Assembly: GCF_014204865.1 (NCBI RefSeq)
Contig: NZ_JACHMG010000001.1
Location: 1,550,001-1,614,000, forward strand
Origin: Amycolatopsis jiangsuensis
GTDB lineage: Bacteria > Actinomycetota > Actinomycetes > Mycobacteriales > Pseudonocardiaceae
DNA: 64,000 bases
Direction: 5' to 3'
Shown: positions 42,506 through 50,616 of the stretch, piece by piece
How positions within the stretch are numbered: the first letter of the stretch is position 1
How the letters are laid out: the number at the start of each line of letters is the position of its first letter
Notes under the pieces: generated by a model
What the model saw: the letters and a program-made list of their open reading frames with translations, nothing else
What the model was told of the DNA's origin: nothing
Database searches by the model: none
Translations under genes and position numbers: made by a program

Positions 42506-42535
42506 ACTGTATTTCTCCCGAACCGCGGATGTCAA
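42506..42535 (-). promoter_or_regulatory. Promoter of the FAAL-PKS-carboxylase operon
   Basis: TTGACA (42535-42530), an 18-bp spacer and TACAGT (42511-42506) on the minus strand are close to consensus. The predicted start near 42499 leaves a leader of some 60 bases. The -35 box overlaps the stop codon of the upstream MFS gene. Confidence 0.65.
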
Positions 42536-44016
42536 TCGCGGGAACCACCGGGTCCGCTTTCCGGATCGCGGTACTCACCGCGAAACGAAGAATGCCCGGA
42601 GACCGTTGTCACCGCGGGAAGAGTTTTCCGCGGCCGGGCCCGAAACAAGGTCATGGCGAGGACCGCGCCGCCGATTTCCAGACCGGCCGCGACCAGCAGC
42701 CCGGCGGTGTAGCCGCCGGCGAGGGCCGGTCCCGCCGCGGTGCCGGCGTCGAGCCGGGCCGCGCGCACCGCGGTCAGCACCGCGCCGATGAGCGCCACAC
42801 CCAGCGCGCTGGACAGCTCGCGGGACGCGGTCAGCAGCCCCGAGGCGGTCCCGGCATGCCGTTCCGCCACGACTTCCAGCGCATGCGAGGTCAGCGGGGT
42901 GGTCAGTGCCGACCCGGCGCCGATCAGCAGCAGCCCCGGCACCCGCGGGAGAACTTCCGGAACATGGTTGACCAGCGCGACGGCGAGCAGCCCGAGCGCC
43001 ACGACGAGCAGCCCGGCGCCGACCGTCCGATGCGGACCGAAGCGGGGCACCGCCCAGGGCACCAGCGGGGTGGCGGCCACGATCGCGACCGCCACCAGCA
43101 CCAGCGGCAGCCCGGCCTGGATCGGGCTGAGCCCGAGGGATTCCTGGTGCAGCAGCGGGGTGAAGAAGAAGATCCCGGAAACGCCGAGGCCCCACAGCAG
43201 CTGCACGGCAAGCGCTCCGACGAACACCCGGTGGCCGGTCAGCGCCGGCGAGACCAGCCGGTCGGCGGCCCGCCGCTCCCGCGCGGCGAACCAGCCGAGA
43301 AGACCGATGCCCAGCACGGTGAGCACGGCCGGGAACAGGGCTCCGGTCCGGGTGTCGTCGCCGAATTCGACGAGGGCCACCGTGACCAGCACGAGTCCGG
43401 TGGTCACCAGCGTCATCGCCCCGATCGCCGGACGGCTGCCGCCCGGCGCCCGGCCCGGCCCGGCCGTCACCGGGAGCAATCCCAGCAGCACCATCACGAA
43501 CGGCAGGTTGACGAAGAAGATCCAGCCCCAGCCCAGGTACTCGCTGAGCAGCCCGCCCAGCGCCGGCCCGATCGCCAGTGCGACCGCCAGGCACGCGGTC
43601 CACAACGTGGCACCGACCGCCCGGCCGCGAGCGTCCAGATTGGTCCGCAGCAGGCTCAGCAGGCCGGGCACCAGGAACGCGGCCGCCACCCCCTGCAGCA
43701 CCCGGGCGCCGATGAGCACCCCGGCGGTGCCGGCCACACCGCCGAGGGCCGCGCCGAGACCGAAGGCCACCAGCCCGGCCGTCAGCGTGCGGCGCTGCCC
43801 CCAGCGGTCGACGAGCGTGCCCGCGACCAGCAGCAGACTCGCGAACGGGAGCATGTACCCGATGCTGACCCACTGCAGAGCGGGCAGGTCCAGCGCCAGG
43901 TCCCGGGCTATCGAGGGCACCCCGGCCGCGACGATGTTGTTGTCCAGCGTGGTGATGAACGCGCCGAGCGCCACCACGACCAGGGTCGGCGCCGCTCGCT
44001 GTCTCCGGCCGGTCAC
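42532..44016 (-). CDS. MFS transporter, DHA2 (EmrB/QacA-like) family
   Basis: The 494-residue membrane protein has about fourteen helices. LDNNIVAAGVPSIARDL corresponds to the DHA2 helix-1 signature, GTLVDRWGQRRTL to MFS motif A, and GARVLQGVAAAFLVPG to motif B with its Arg. It exports lipophilic compounds by proton antiport. GTG at 44016 has GAGGAGG eight bases upstream, whereas the GTG at 44025 lies inside that ribosome site. It follows R2lox after 27 bases and is the last gene of the CocE-R2lox-MFS unit. In this setting it may flip or export an intermediate or the finished acyl lipid. A general drug efflux pump is the alternative. Confidence 0.88.
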   Translation of the reverse strand: MTGRRQRAAPTLVVVALGAFITTLDNNIVAAGVPSIARDLALDLPALQWVSIGYMLPFASLLLVAGTLVDRWGQRRTLTAGLVAFGLGAALGGVAGTAGVLIGARVLQGVAAAFLVPGLLSLLRTNLDARGRAVGATLWTACLAVALAIGPALGGLLSEYLGWGWIFFVNLPFVMVLLGLLPVTAGPGRAPGGSRPAIGAMTLVTTGLVLVTVALVEFGDDTRTGALFPAVLTVLGIGLLGWFAARERRAADRLVSPALTGHRVFVGALAVQLLWGLGVSGIFFFTPLLHQESLGLSPIQAGLPLVLVAVAIVAATPLVPWAVPRFGPHRTVGAGLLVVALGLLAVALVNHVPEVLPRVPGLLLIGAGSALTTPLTSHALEVVAERHAGTASGLLTASRELSSALGVALIGAVLTAVRAARLDAGTAAGPALAGGYTAGLLVAAGLEIGGAVLAMTLFRARPRKTLPAVTTVSGHSSFRGEYRDPESGPGGSRD

Positions 44017-44043
44017 GACGGGCACCTCCTCGCCTCGGCGGGA

Positions 44044-45087
44044 TCAGTCCACTGCCTCGGCTGACCTCGCGTTGTCCACTGTGGATGGTGCGGACACGGT
44101 GTCCCCTCGGCCCGCGGCCCCGACGGGGGCGGCGGGCTTGACCGGGTTCGCGTCGTCCTCCTTGCGGAAGTCCTCCTCGAGCTGTTCCGGGCTGTAGTCG
44201 AGGTCGATCGAGGCGACCGGCATCCCACGGGCGGCCTCGATGGCACGCAGCCGGCGCATCGCGCGGTCGGCGGCGTACTCCATCACCCCGTCCATCCGCA
44301 GGTCGAAGGGGTCACCTTCGAGCCGGGAGGTCGTCCACTCGATCTGCGCGATCGCGTGCGGCAGCAGGGCCTGCATCTCGTCCTGCACGATCTGCCAGTT
44401 GCGGTCGTCGGCCGCGACGTGGCGGCGGCAGGTGAACGTCCCCCAGGCCATGTGCCGCCGCTCGTCGTCGCCGATGCGCCGGATCAGCTCCTGCATCCCG
44501 GGCAGGATGCCGTGCGCACGGCAGGCCCGGTTCCACACGAAGTACCCGGTCAGCGCGAGCACCCCCTCGACGAGGTGGTTGTAGACCACCGAGGCGCGGA
44601 TCTGGTTGGCCGGACTGGGATCGTCGCGCAACCGGTTCAGCGCGGTGGGCAGCGCGTCGTAGAAGATCGCGCGGTAACCCGGGTTGTCCTCGACGTGCTC
44701 GTGCAGGTTGCCGCTCATTCCGACCGCGTCGAGCCACAGCCGGAACACCTGGGTGTGCTTGGCTTCCTCGAAGCAGAACTGGGTCAGGTACATCTCGTCG
44801 GCGAAGCGTCCTTCGGCGCCCATCGCCGCGAGGAACGGCTGGATGTCGTGGGTGACCGCCTCCTCGCCGCCGGCGAACTGCGCGCACAGCATGGTCGCGG
44901 CGAAGCGCTGCTGGCCGGAAAGGCCGGCCCAGTCCACCGCGTCCTGGGTGAAGTCCAGCTCACCCGGATCCCAGAACTTGGCGTTGCCCTTGGCGAACAG
45001 CCGCAGCGGCAGCACGTCCCAGTTGAGCCCGCCCGCGCGCAGCGCGGTGAACTCCTCTCGCGTCCCGGAGGGCGTCGTACGCGTCAC
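44044..45087 (-). CDS. R2-like ligand-binding oxidase (R2lox, Mn/Fe)
   Basis: The 347-residue protein matches the R2lox family throughout. [17 protein letters not shown], whose [11 protein letters not shown] is diagnostic, is followed by the six metal ligands: [23 protein letters not shown] and [10 protein letters not shown]. Val in EEAV and Tyr in SVVYNH correspond to the residues that form the unique Val-Tyr ether crosslink of the mycobacterial and Geobacillus proteins. R2lox has a heterodinuclear Mn/Fe site and binds a long-chain fatty acid; its natural reaction is unknown. Here it is coupled by 4 bp to a secreted hydrolase and sits between an acyl-lipid PKS operon and an MMPL exporter, so oxidation of the acyl product is a sound hypothesis. 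GTG at 45087 follows GGAGAG. The C-terminal 40 residues are disordered. Confidence 0.92.
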   Translation of the reverse strand: MTRTTPSGTREEFTALRAGGLNWDVLPLRLFAKGNAKFWDPGELDFTQDAVDWAGLSGQQRFAATMLCAQFAGGEEAVTHDIQPFLAAMGAEGRFADEMYLTQFCFEEAKHTQVFRLWLDAVGMSGNLHEHVEDNPGYRAIFYDALPTALNRLRDDPSPANQIRASVVYNHLVEGVLALTGYFVWNRACRAHGILPGMQELIRRIGDDERRHMAWGTFTCRRHVAADDRNWQIVQDEMQALLPHAIAQIEWTTSRLEGDPFDLRMDGVMEYAADRAMRRLRAIEAARGMPVASIDLDYSPEQLEEDFRKEDDANPVKPAAPVGAAGRGDTVSAPSTVDNARSAEAVD

Positions 45088-46712
45088 TGGTTCTCTCCGT
45101 TCTCGGCGGGCCGGCGCACCGGTACCTCGAGCCACGAGGGATCGGCGATGCTGGAGGTGAGTCCGAGCTTTCCGGCGCCGGTGTTGCAGTCGAGGAACAG
45201 CGGGTCCTTGGAGTCGACGACCAGAGCCAGGTGGTGCTCGGCGGCGAGGGTGTAGGCGGTCGGCGAAAAGTCCAGGTCGACCGGCTGGTTACTCCCCGGT
45301 GTCGCGTGCTTCCAGCTGTAGGGCAGGTAGTTCACCAGGCTGCCGGTCCCGGCGGGGTCGACGTCGTAGACGTAGGCCACGAGCGTGCCCGTCTCCGCCG
45401 GCGGCACCACGCTCAGGTGCGCGCGCAGTGCCCCGCGGATCTCGGTCGCCGACTCGGCCGGCGGCTGGTTCCAGACCGCGCCGCTGCCGCGGTCGACCTG
45501 CCACAGGAACGCGGTCGGCGGAGCACCGCTCAGCGCTTCCAGACTGTAGGTGGCCAGCGGGACACCGCCGTTGGCGACGGTGTCGCGGTTCGCCGCGATG
45601 CTGCTGTCCCAGGCGGCGGGCTCCGGTTGGAGCGTGCCGTCGATTCCCTTGCCCCGGCCCAGATACAGCCGCGACGGTGTGCCGACGACGTCCGCCCACC
45701 CGGACTGGTACTCCGGAGGCTGCATCCCGGGGCGGGCACGGGTGACCAGAGGCGGTTCGTTCTCGATCGAGGTGTCGGTGCCGGCGACGTGGGCGTCGAA
45801 CCAGCGGTACACCGAGTTCCAGGTATCGCTGGGCAGGCCGAGCAGGCCTCCGGATTCGGTGGCCGCGTGGTCGCCGGGCACGAACTCGGCGCGTTTGGGG
45901 CCGGTCAGCCGCTCGTAGAAGTCCACCATCTGCCCGGGCTGGAACACCGTCTCGCTCCAGGTCTGGATCGCCAGCACCGCCGGATGGTTCGCGTTGATCC
46001 GGTCGAGGTAGCCGATCGGTGAACGCGGACGCGCCCAGTCGATCACCGCCTGGGAGTCGGCGTCGGAGATCGCCGGCTCGAGGAACGTGGTCAGCATCGT
46101 GTCGGTCTCGGGGCTGAGCGTGCCGTTGGCCTTGCCCGACAGGTAGAGCACCAGCCCGGCGAGGCCGTGGCGGGTGTCGTTCTGGGTCAGCGACGCGACC
46201 AAATCCGCCCAGCCGCTGAGCGAGGCGACCGCTTTGATGCGCGGGTCGAAACCGGCGGCGATGAGCCCGATCCCGGCGCCGTAGGAGACCCCGCCGACGC
46301 CGATCCGCGCCGGATCCGCGGCGGTGTGGGCCAGGGTCCAGTCGATCACGGTCGAGACGTCGGCGATGTCGTCGGTGCCCGCCACCTCGACGCTGCCCCC
46401 GGACTCGCCGAAACCGCGGGCGCCGTAGGAGATCACCACGTAACCGCGGTCGGCCAGATCACGGGCCGGGATGACGTTCTGGGTCCGGCCACCGCCCCAG
46501 GCGGCGACGAGCACGGCGACCGGATGCGGACCGGGCGAGGCCGGCTCCATCACCATGGCGCCGAGCGAGATTCCGCCGTCGGCGGACACGTCGACGAATT
46601 TCGTGGTGAATCCTTCGGTGGTCGCCGAGGCGGCACCCGGCAGGACGGACGCGGCCAGCACGAGCAGCACGGCGGCCGCACCGGCGCGACCGCGCCGCCT
46701 GAAGCGCATCAT
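45084..46712 (-). CDS. Secreted CocE/NonD-type (X-Pro dipeptidyl-peptidase-like) hydrolase
   Basis: The 542-residue protein has a signal peptide (RFRRRGRAG, then a hydrophobic core and an Ala-Ser-Ala region near residue 32) and an alpha/beta hydrolase domain. [16 protein letters not shown] carries the nucleophile Ser and [11 protein letters not shown] the oxyanion region. A C-terminal jelly-roll domain of the X-Pro dipeptidyl-peptidase C-terminal type follows ([10 protein letters not shown] and nearby strands). Family members cleave esters or amides outside the cell. It is the first gene of the CocE-R2lox-MFS unit, behind its own promoter, and may act as acyl hydrolase or transferase on the exported lipid. 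The start ATG is the first of two adjacent ones at 46712. Peptidase activity is the alternative. Confidence 0.82.
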   Translation of the reverse strand: MMRFRRRGRAGAAAVLLVLAASVLPGAASATTEGFTTKFVDVSADGGISLGAMVMEPASPGPHPVAVLVAAWGGGRTQNVIPARDLADRGYVVISYGARGFGESGGSVEVAGTDDIADVSTVIDWTLAHTAADPARIGVGGVSYGAGIGLIAAGFDPRIKAVASLSGWADLVASLTQNDTRHGLAGLVLYLSGKANGTLSPETDTMLTTFLEPAISDADSQAVIDWARPRSPIGYLDRINANHPAVLAIQTWSETVFQPGQMVDFYERLTGPKRAEFVPGDHAATESGGLLGLPSDTWNSVYRWFDAHVAGTDTSIENEPPLVTRARPGMQPPEYQSGWADVVGTPSRLYLGRGKGIDGTLQPEPAAWDSSIAANRDTVANGGVPLATYSLEALSGAPPTAFLWQVDRGSGAVWNQPPAESATEIRGALRAHLSVVPPAETGTLVAYVYDVDPAGTGSLVNYLPYSWKHATPGSNQPVDLDFSPTAYTLAAEHHLALVVDSKDPLFLDCNTGAGKLGLTSSIADPSWLEVPVRRPAENGENQ

Positions 46713-46785
46713 GTTTTCCGAACTCCTCTCACCGGTGAGTTCCGACGTCCGGAAACGAGAATTCGTCCGCATTCCGGAAAGGGCG

Positions 46786-46814
46786 ACGCTAACAACCGCA
46801 TTGCGACCGATCAA
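46786..46814 (-). promoter_or_regulatory. Promoter of the CocE-R2lox-MFS unit
   Basis: TTGATC (46814-46809), 17 bp and TAGCGT (46791-46786) on the minus strand. The -10 box lies in GTTGTTAGCGT, an 11-base sequence repeated exactly upstream of the MMPL gene. A CTCACCGGTGAG palindrome (46728-46739 approximately) sits in the leader near the ribosome site. Confidence 0.6.
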
Positions 46815-48889
46815 CGGTCGGCATAAGCGTGCTCCCCGGGTTTGTCATCCGGCGGCGCGGTTTCCGGCGGGTGGTGCTCACGGGAACGCAATCGCCGCGG
46901 GAACCACCAGTTCGCCCGGCCGAGCCGGATCATCACCGCGGGGACCAGCACACAGCGGATCAGCGCCGCGTCCAGGAGCACCGCGACCGCCAGCCCGGCG
47001 CCCGCCTCCCGCACCACCCGGGCGTCGGCGAACGCGAACGAGAAGAACACCAGCGCCATGATCAGCGCGGCCGCGGTGATGGTCCGTCCGGTCGCCACGA
47101 GCCCGGAGACGATGGCGGCCCGGGTGTCGCTCCCGCGGCGCCACTGCTCCTGCATGCGCGAGATGAGGAAGACCTCGTAGTCCATCGACAGCCCGAACAG
47201 GCCCGCGAACAGGAACACCGGCAGGTACGGTTCGACCGGCTGCCCGAACACCCACACCACCACCCCCGTGGTGGCCGCCGCGGTGAGCAGGTTCATCACC
47301 GCCGCGGTCAGCGGGATCAGCACGCTGCGGAACACCCAGGCCAGCACCAGGACCGAGAGGCCCACGACGCTGAGCAGGAACAGCGGCAGCCGTCCGGCGA
47401 TCGCGGCGGAGAAGTCGGCCTGAGTCGCCACCGCGCCGCCGAGGTGGACCGGCGGGCCGCCGACCGCGGTGGCCGTGGAACGCAGCCATGCCAGCAGGTC
47501 AGTGGTGGCCGGGTCGTCGGGCGCTGTCTTCGGTACCGCCGTCAGGACCGCGACAGGTCCGTCGGGACTGGGCAGGTAGGCAGCTTCGCCCACCTCGGCG
47601 CGAGGAAGCACCGCCGCGCGCAGGGCTTCCACCGAAGCCCGGTCGCCCTCCCCGGTCAGCTGGCTCACGAGCAGTACCGGGCCGTCGGAGCCCGACCCGA
47701 AGCCGTCTTCGAGGAGATTCGCGGCGACCTCGGTGACGCTGCCCGGCGGATCGAGGTGCGCACCCGGGACCCCGAGCCGCAGACCCGACATCGGCAGCGA
47801 AAGCGCGGCGATCACCAGTACCGCGGCCGCCGCGTAGGGCGCCGGCCGAGCGGTCACCGAGTGTGCCAGCCGCGACCAGAACCCTCCGGTGGTGGCCGGC
47901 CGGACCTTCATCCGCTTGCCCAGAAGTCTGAGCAGCGCGGGGAAAAGGGTCACCGCGGCGACCATGGTCAGCAGCACCGACACGGCTGCGGCGACCGCGA
48001 TCCCGTTGAGAAAAGCCATTCCGACGGTGAGCATGCCGAGCAGCGACACGCACACGGTCACCCCGGCGAACACGACGCTTCGGCACGACGTCGAGGCCGC
48101 GGCGGCGAGTGCCTGCTCCGCGGCGAGGCCGTCCTGGATTCCTTGCCGGTACCGAGTGAGCACGAACAGCGCGTAGTCCACCCCGACTCCGAGGCCGAGC
48201 AGCGCGGCGATCTCAGTGCTGATCCTCGGGATCGTCATCAGGTGCGACAGCAGCGCCACCGCCGCGAGCGCGCAGCCCACCGACACCGAAGCCGTCAGCA
48301 CCGGAAGCACGACGCACGTCAGCGAGCCGAACGTCACCAGGAGGACGATCGCGGCGGCGACCAGCCCGATCGCGGCGTTCCCGAGATCGGGCGGGGCGGC
48401 GCTCAGCTCGGCGAGCTGCCCGGAAACCCCTGCGGTGAGGCCGTTTCCGCCGGCATCGCGCACGACGCCTGCCAGCTCGTCGGCCACCGGCTGCCCCAGT
48501 GTCTCCGCTTCGGCGTCGAACCGGACCGTGAGCACCGCGACCCGGTGATCGGCCGAGACCCGGGCGGGCGGGGTCCCCCAGCCCGCGACCGAGACCACGT
48601 GCGAAACGTCGCGCAGCCGGCCCACGAGCTCGCCGACCCGGGCACGTGCCGATCCCGCGTCGACGGGACCGGTGGACGACCCGACCACGACGCTTTCCTC
48701 GGTCCCGGACGCGCCCGCACCACGCAGCAGGTCGGCCGCCACCGAGCTGTCCGCAGCGGGTAACGCGACCGTGTCGCGATAGGCGGCGCCGCTGCGCTGC
48801 GCGGCGAACCCGAGTGCACCGAGAGCGGCCAGCCACAGGACGAGCACCCACGGCGCCCGGCGAAAGCACCACGATGCGACTCGTACCAT
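46811..48889 (-). CDS. MMPL-family RND lipid exporter
   Basis: The 692-residue membrane protein has two repeats of a soluble domain followed by a helical bundle, about eleven or twelve helices, as in MmpL proteins. LLGLGVGVDYALFVLTRYR and FGLSMDYEVFLISRM are the two proton-relay helices with their Asp-Tyr pairs, the hallmark of MMPL transporters. MmpL3 exports trehalose monomycolate and others export PKS lipids. Size is close to the short MmpL11/MmpL3-like types without the long C-tail. It precedes the CocE-R2lox-MFS unit by 98 bp and shares a promoter element with it. In this locus it is the likely exporter of the acyl product that the antigen-85-like enzyme would use. The ATG is at 48889. 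Confidence 0.92.
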   Translation of the reverse strand: MVRVASWCFRRAPWVLVLWLAALGALGFAAQRSGAAYRDTVALPAADSSVAADLLRGAGASGTEESVVVGSSTGPVDAGSARARVGELVGRLRDVSHVVSVAGWGTPPARVSADHRVAVLTVRFDAEAETLGQPVADELAGVVRDAGGNGLTAGVSGQLAELSAAPPDLGNAAIGLVAAAIVLLVTFGSLTCVVLPVLTASVSVGCALAAVALLSHLMTIPRISTEIAALLGLGVGVDYALFVLTRYRQGIQDGLAAEQALAAAASTSCRSVVFAGVTVCVSLLGMLTVGMAFLNGIAVAAAVSVLLTMVAAVTLFPALLRLLGKRMKVRPATTGGFWSRLAHSVTARPAPYAAAAVLVIAALSLPMSGLRLGVPGAHLDPPGSVTEVAANLLEDGFGSGSDGPVLLVSQLTGEGDRASVEALRAAVLPRAEVGEAAYLPSPDGPVAVLTAVPKTAPDDPATTDLLAWLRSTATAVGGPPVHLGGAVATQADFSAAIAGRLPLFLLSVVGLSVLVLAWVFRSVLIPLTAAVMNLLTAAATTGVVVWVFGQPVEPYLPVFLFAGLFGLSMDYEVFLISRMQEQWRRGSDTRAAIVSGLVATGRTITAAALIMALVFFSFAFADARVVREAGAGLAVAVLLDAALIRCVLVPAVMIRLGRANWWFPRRLRSREHHPPETAPPDDKPGEHAYADR

Positions 48890-49107
48890 GCTGTCTCCCG
48901 GGAGCGCGTACGACGGCGGAAACAGCTGTGCACGCTAACAACGGGAGCGCCGGAAACCCGCCGCCGCAGTGTGTGACCCGCCGCCCCGGCGGGAAGTGAG
49001 CACCCCCGGCACGTGGCCGCGGACGGAAACTTGTCACCCGCCCGACAACTTCGCCCCGCCCGCGGCCGTGCCGCGGCCGAATCCCGCGCACCCGCGGGAT
49101 CGAGGTG
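48890..49107. other. Divergent intergenic region between MMPL and the second PucR gene
   Basis: The 352-bp gap to 49241 contains the MMPL promoter element (48932-48942) and the PucR promoter (49108-49136). Between them are GC-rich short inverted repeats, for example TTGTC-N8-GACAA near 49032-49049. No gene is apparent. Confidence 0.4.
48932..48942 (-). promoter_or_regulatory. Promoter element of the MMPL gene
   Basis: On the minus strand GTTGTTAGCGT is identical to the sequence in the CocE promoter and contains the TAGCGT -10 box. A convincing -35 box is missing here, which suggests help from an activator. Confidence 0.5.
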
Positions 49108-49136
49108 TTGCCAAATCGGACCGCGTGTGAGTACAT
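49108..49136 (+). promoter_or_regulatory. Promoter of the second PucR-family gene
   Basis: TTGCCA (49108-49113), 17 bp and GTACAT (49131-49136). Spacing and the GTGAGT run into the -10 match the promoter of the paralogue at 28258-28286. A start near 49143 would leave a leader of about 100 bases. Confidence 0.5.
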
Positions 49137-49241
49137 GGCGTGCACGGCCGGTGCCGGTGCGTCAGCCGTGACGTGAGCACGCGGTGAGTCACGCCGACCT
49201 CAGCGAAGAGGTCGCTGCCGTCGTGCGGCAAGGGGTGGCCA

Positions 49242-50591
49242 GTGACGCGGACAATGGGAGACCGGGAGAGCCGGGAAATCTCGGACGACCGGCGGCGGAC
49301 GGTGCCGCTGCCCCGGAACACCAGTCAGGCTGGCCGGCTGTGGTGTTCACTGCCGACCGGGCTCGCGCGCCGCTTCCGGCCGCACGCCGACCCCTTGGCA
49401 CGCCACATCCTCGCCGAAGTCCAGCGAGCGGTGCCGGAGTACGCGAAACCGCTCGAGGGCGAGTTCGGCAAGATGATCGTGCTCGCTATCGAACAGGCCG
49501 TGCTCAGCTGTCTCGACAGTGCCCTCTACAGCGCCGACAGTGCGCTCGACGGTGCCCCCGACAGTGCGCTCAACAGTGCCGAGGACCGGGGGGTCACCCC
49601 GGGCGACCACGCGAAGCTGTTCGTGGAAGTCGGCAAGCGCATCCACCACGACGGTGGAAGCCTGAACTCGCTGCAGGCCGCCTACCGGGCGGGCGGCCGG
49701 GCCGCCTGGCGCTACATCTCCCGGTTCGGCCAGACCCACCGCGTGCCGGCTTCGGTGCTGTGCGTCAGCGCGGAGGCCATTTTTGCTTACGTAGACGAGA
49801 TTTCCGCGCATTCGGTCACCGGGTACACCGCGGCGCAGGCCCGTTCGGCCGGGACGCTCGAACGGCGGCGCAGACGCCTGCTGGACCTCCTGCTGGCGGT
49901 TCCGGCTTCGTCGCCGGCCGCGGTGGAGACGGCCGCCCGAGCCGCGAAGTGGGAGATCCCAGCCTCGCTCACGGTCATCGCGTTCGCACCGCGCGACGAG
50001 CAGCACCCGCCGCTCACCCTGCACCTGCCCGACGACGTACTGCTCGATTTCGAAAGCAGCACAGCGTATCTGGTGACTCCGGACCGGGACCGCGACGCGC
50101 GCGCCCTCGAGAACCTGACGACCGGCTGGCGCGCCGCGATCGGGTCCCGCGTCCATCCCCGCACAGCGGCGACCTCGCTGCAGCTGGCCCGCCGGACCCT
50201 GGACCTCGTCCGGCGCGGCCTGATCGCGGACCGGCCGGTGACCCGCAGCGAGGAACACCTGTCGACGCTCTGGCTGCTGCAGGACAGATCGCTGCTCGAC
50301 CAGCTGTCGGCGAAGGTCCTCGCCCCGTTCGCGGACCTGACCGTCAAACAGCAGCTCCGGCTGGCCGAGACGTTGCTGAGCTGGTTGGACCACAACGGAA
50401 GCACCCCGGACATCGCCCAGGCCCTCGGCATCCACCCGCAGACGGTCCGCTACCGCGTCGGCCAGCTGACCGCGCTCATGGGTGAGCGGCTCACCGATCC
50501 CCTGTCCCGGCTGGAAATGCAGATCGCGCTGCGCGCCCACCAGCTGCTCGGCACCCGGCCACCGGGAGAATGCCCCGACGGCGAAGGCTGA
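49242..50591 (+). CDS. PucR/CdaR-type transcriptional regulator (paralogue B)
   Basis: The 449-residue protein is closely similar to the regulator at 28319-29566 along its whole length. It shares RFRPHAD, VPEYAKPLEGEFG, GGSLNSLQAAYRAGGRAAWRYI (AYRAGGRAAWRY is a good marker), a middle LERRRRRLLDLLL helix and the C-terminal PucR HTH with IHPQTVRYRVGQL. It differs by about 25 extra residues near position 92, encoded by a small in-frame repeat. The GTG at 49242 is preferred because AAGGGG lies six bases upstream; an ATG at 49254 has no ribosome site. It is divergent from the MMPL gene and so may regulate the exporter end of the lipid locus. Confidence 0.87.
   Translation: MTRTMGDRESREISDDRRRTVPLPRNTSQAGRLWCSLPTGLARRFRPHADPLARHILAEVQRAVPEYAKPLEGEFGKMIVLAIEQAVLSCLDSALYSADSALDGAPDSALNSAEDRGVTPGDHAKLFVEVGKRIHHDGGSLNSLQAAYRAGGRAAWRYISRFGQTHRVPASVLCVSAEAIFAYVDEISAHSVTGYTAAQARSAGTLERRRRRLLDLLLAVPASSPAAVETAARAAKWEIPASLTVIAFAPRDEQHPPLTLHLPDDVLLDFESSTAYLVTPDRDRDARALENLTTGWRAAIGSRVHPRTAATSLQLARRTLDLVRRGLIADRPVTRSEEHLSTLWLLQDRSLLDQLSAKVLAPFADLTVKQQLRLAETLLSWLDHNGSTPDIAQALGIHPQTVRYRVGQLTALMGERLTDPLSRLEMQIALRAHQLLGTRPPGECPDGEG
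49515..49580 (+). repeat. Three in-frame 21-24 bp repeats in the second PucR gene
   Basis: Units begin GACAGTGC at 49515, 49536 and 49560 and encode DSALYSA, DSALDGAP and DSALNSA. They are absent from the paralogue, so they arose after duplication. The repeated segment lies between two helices of the N-terminal domain. Confidence 0.8.
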
Positions 50592-50616
50592 CCGGCCACC
50601 GGACCGCACATTCCCG

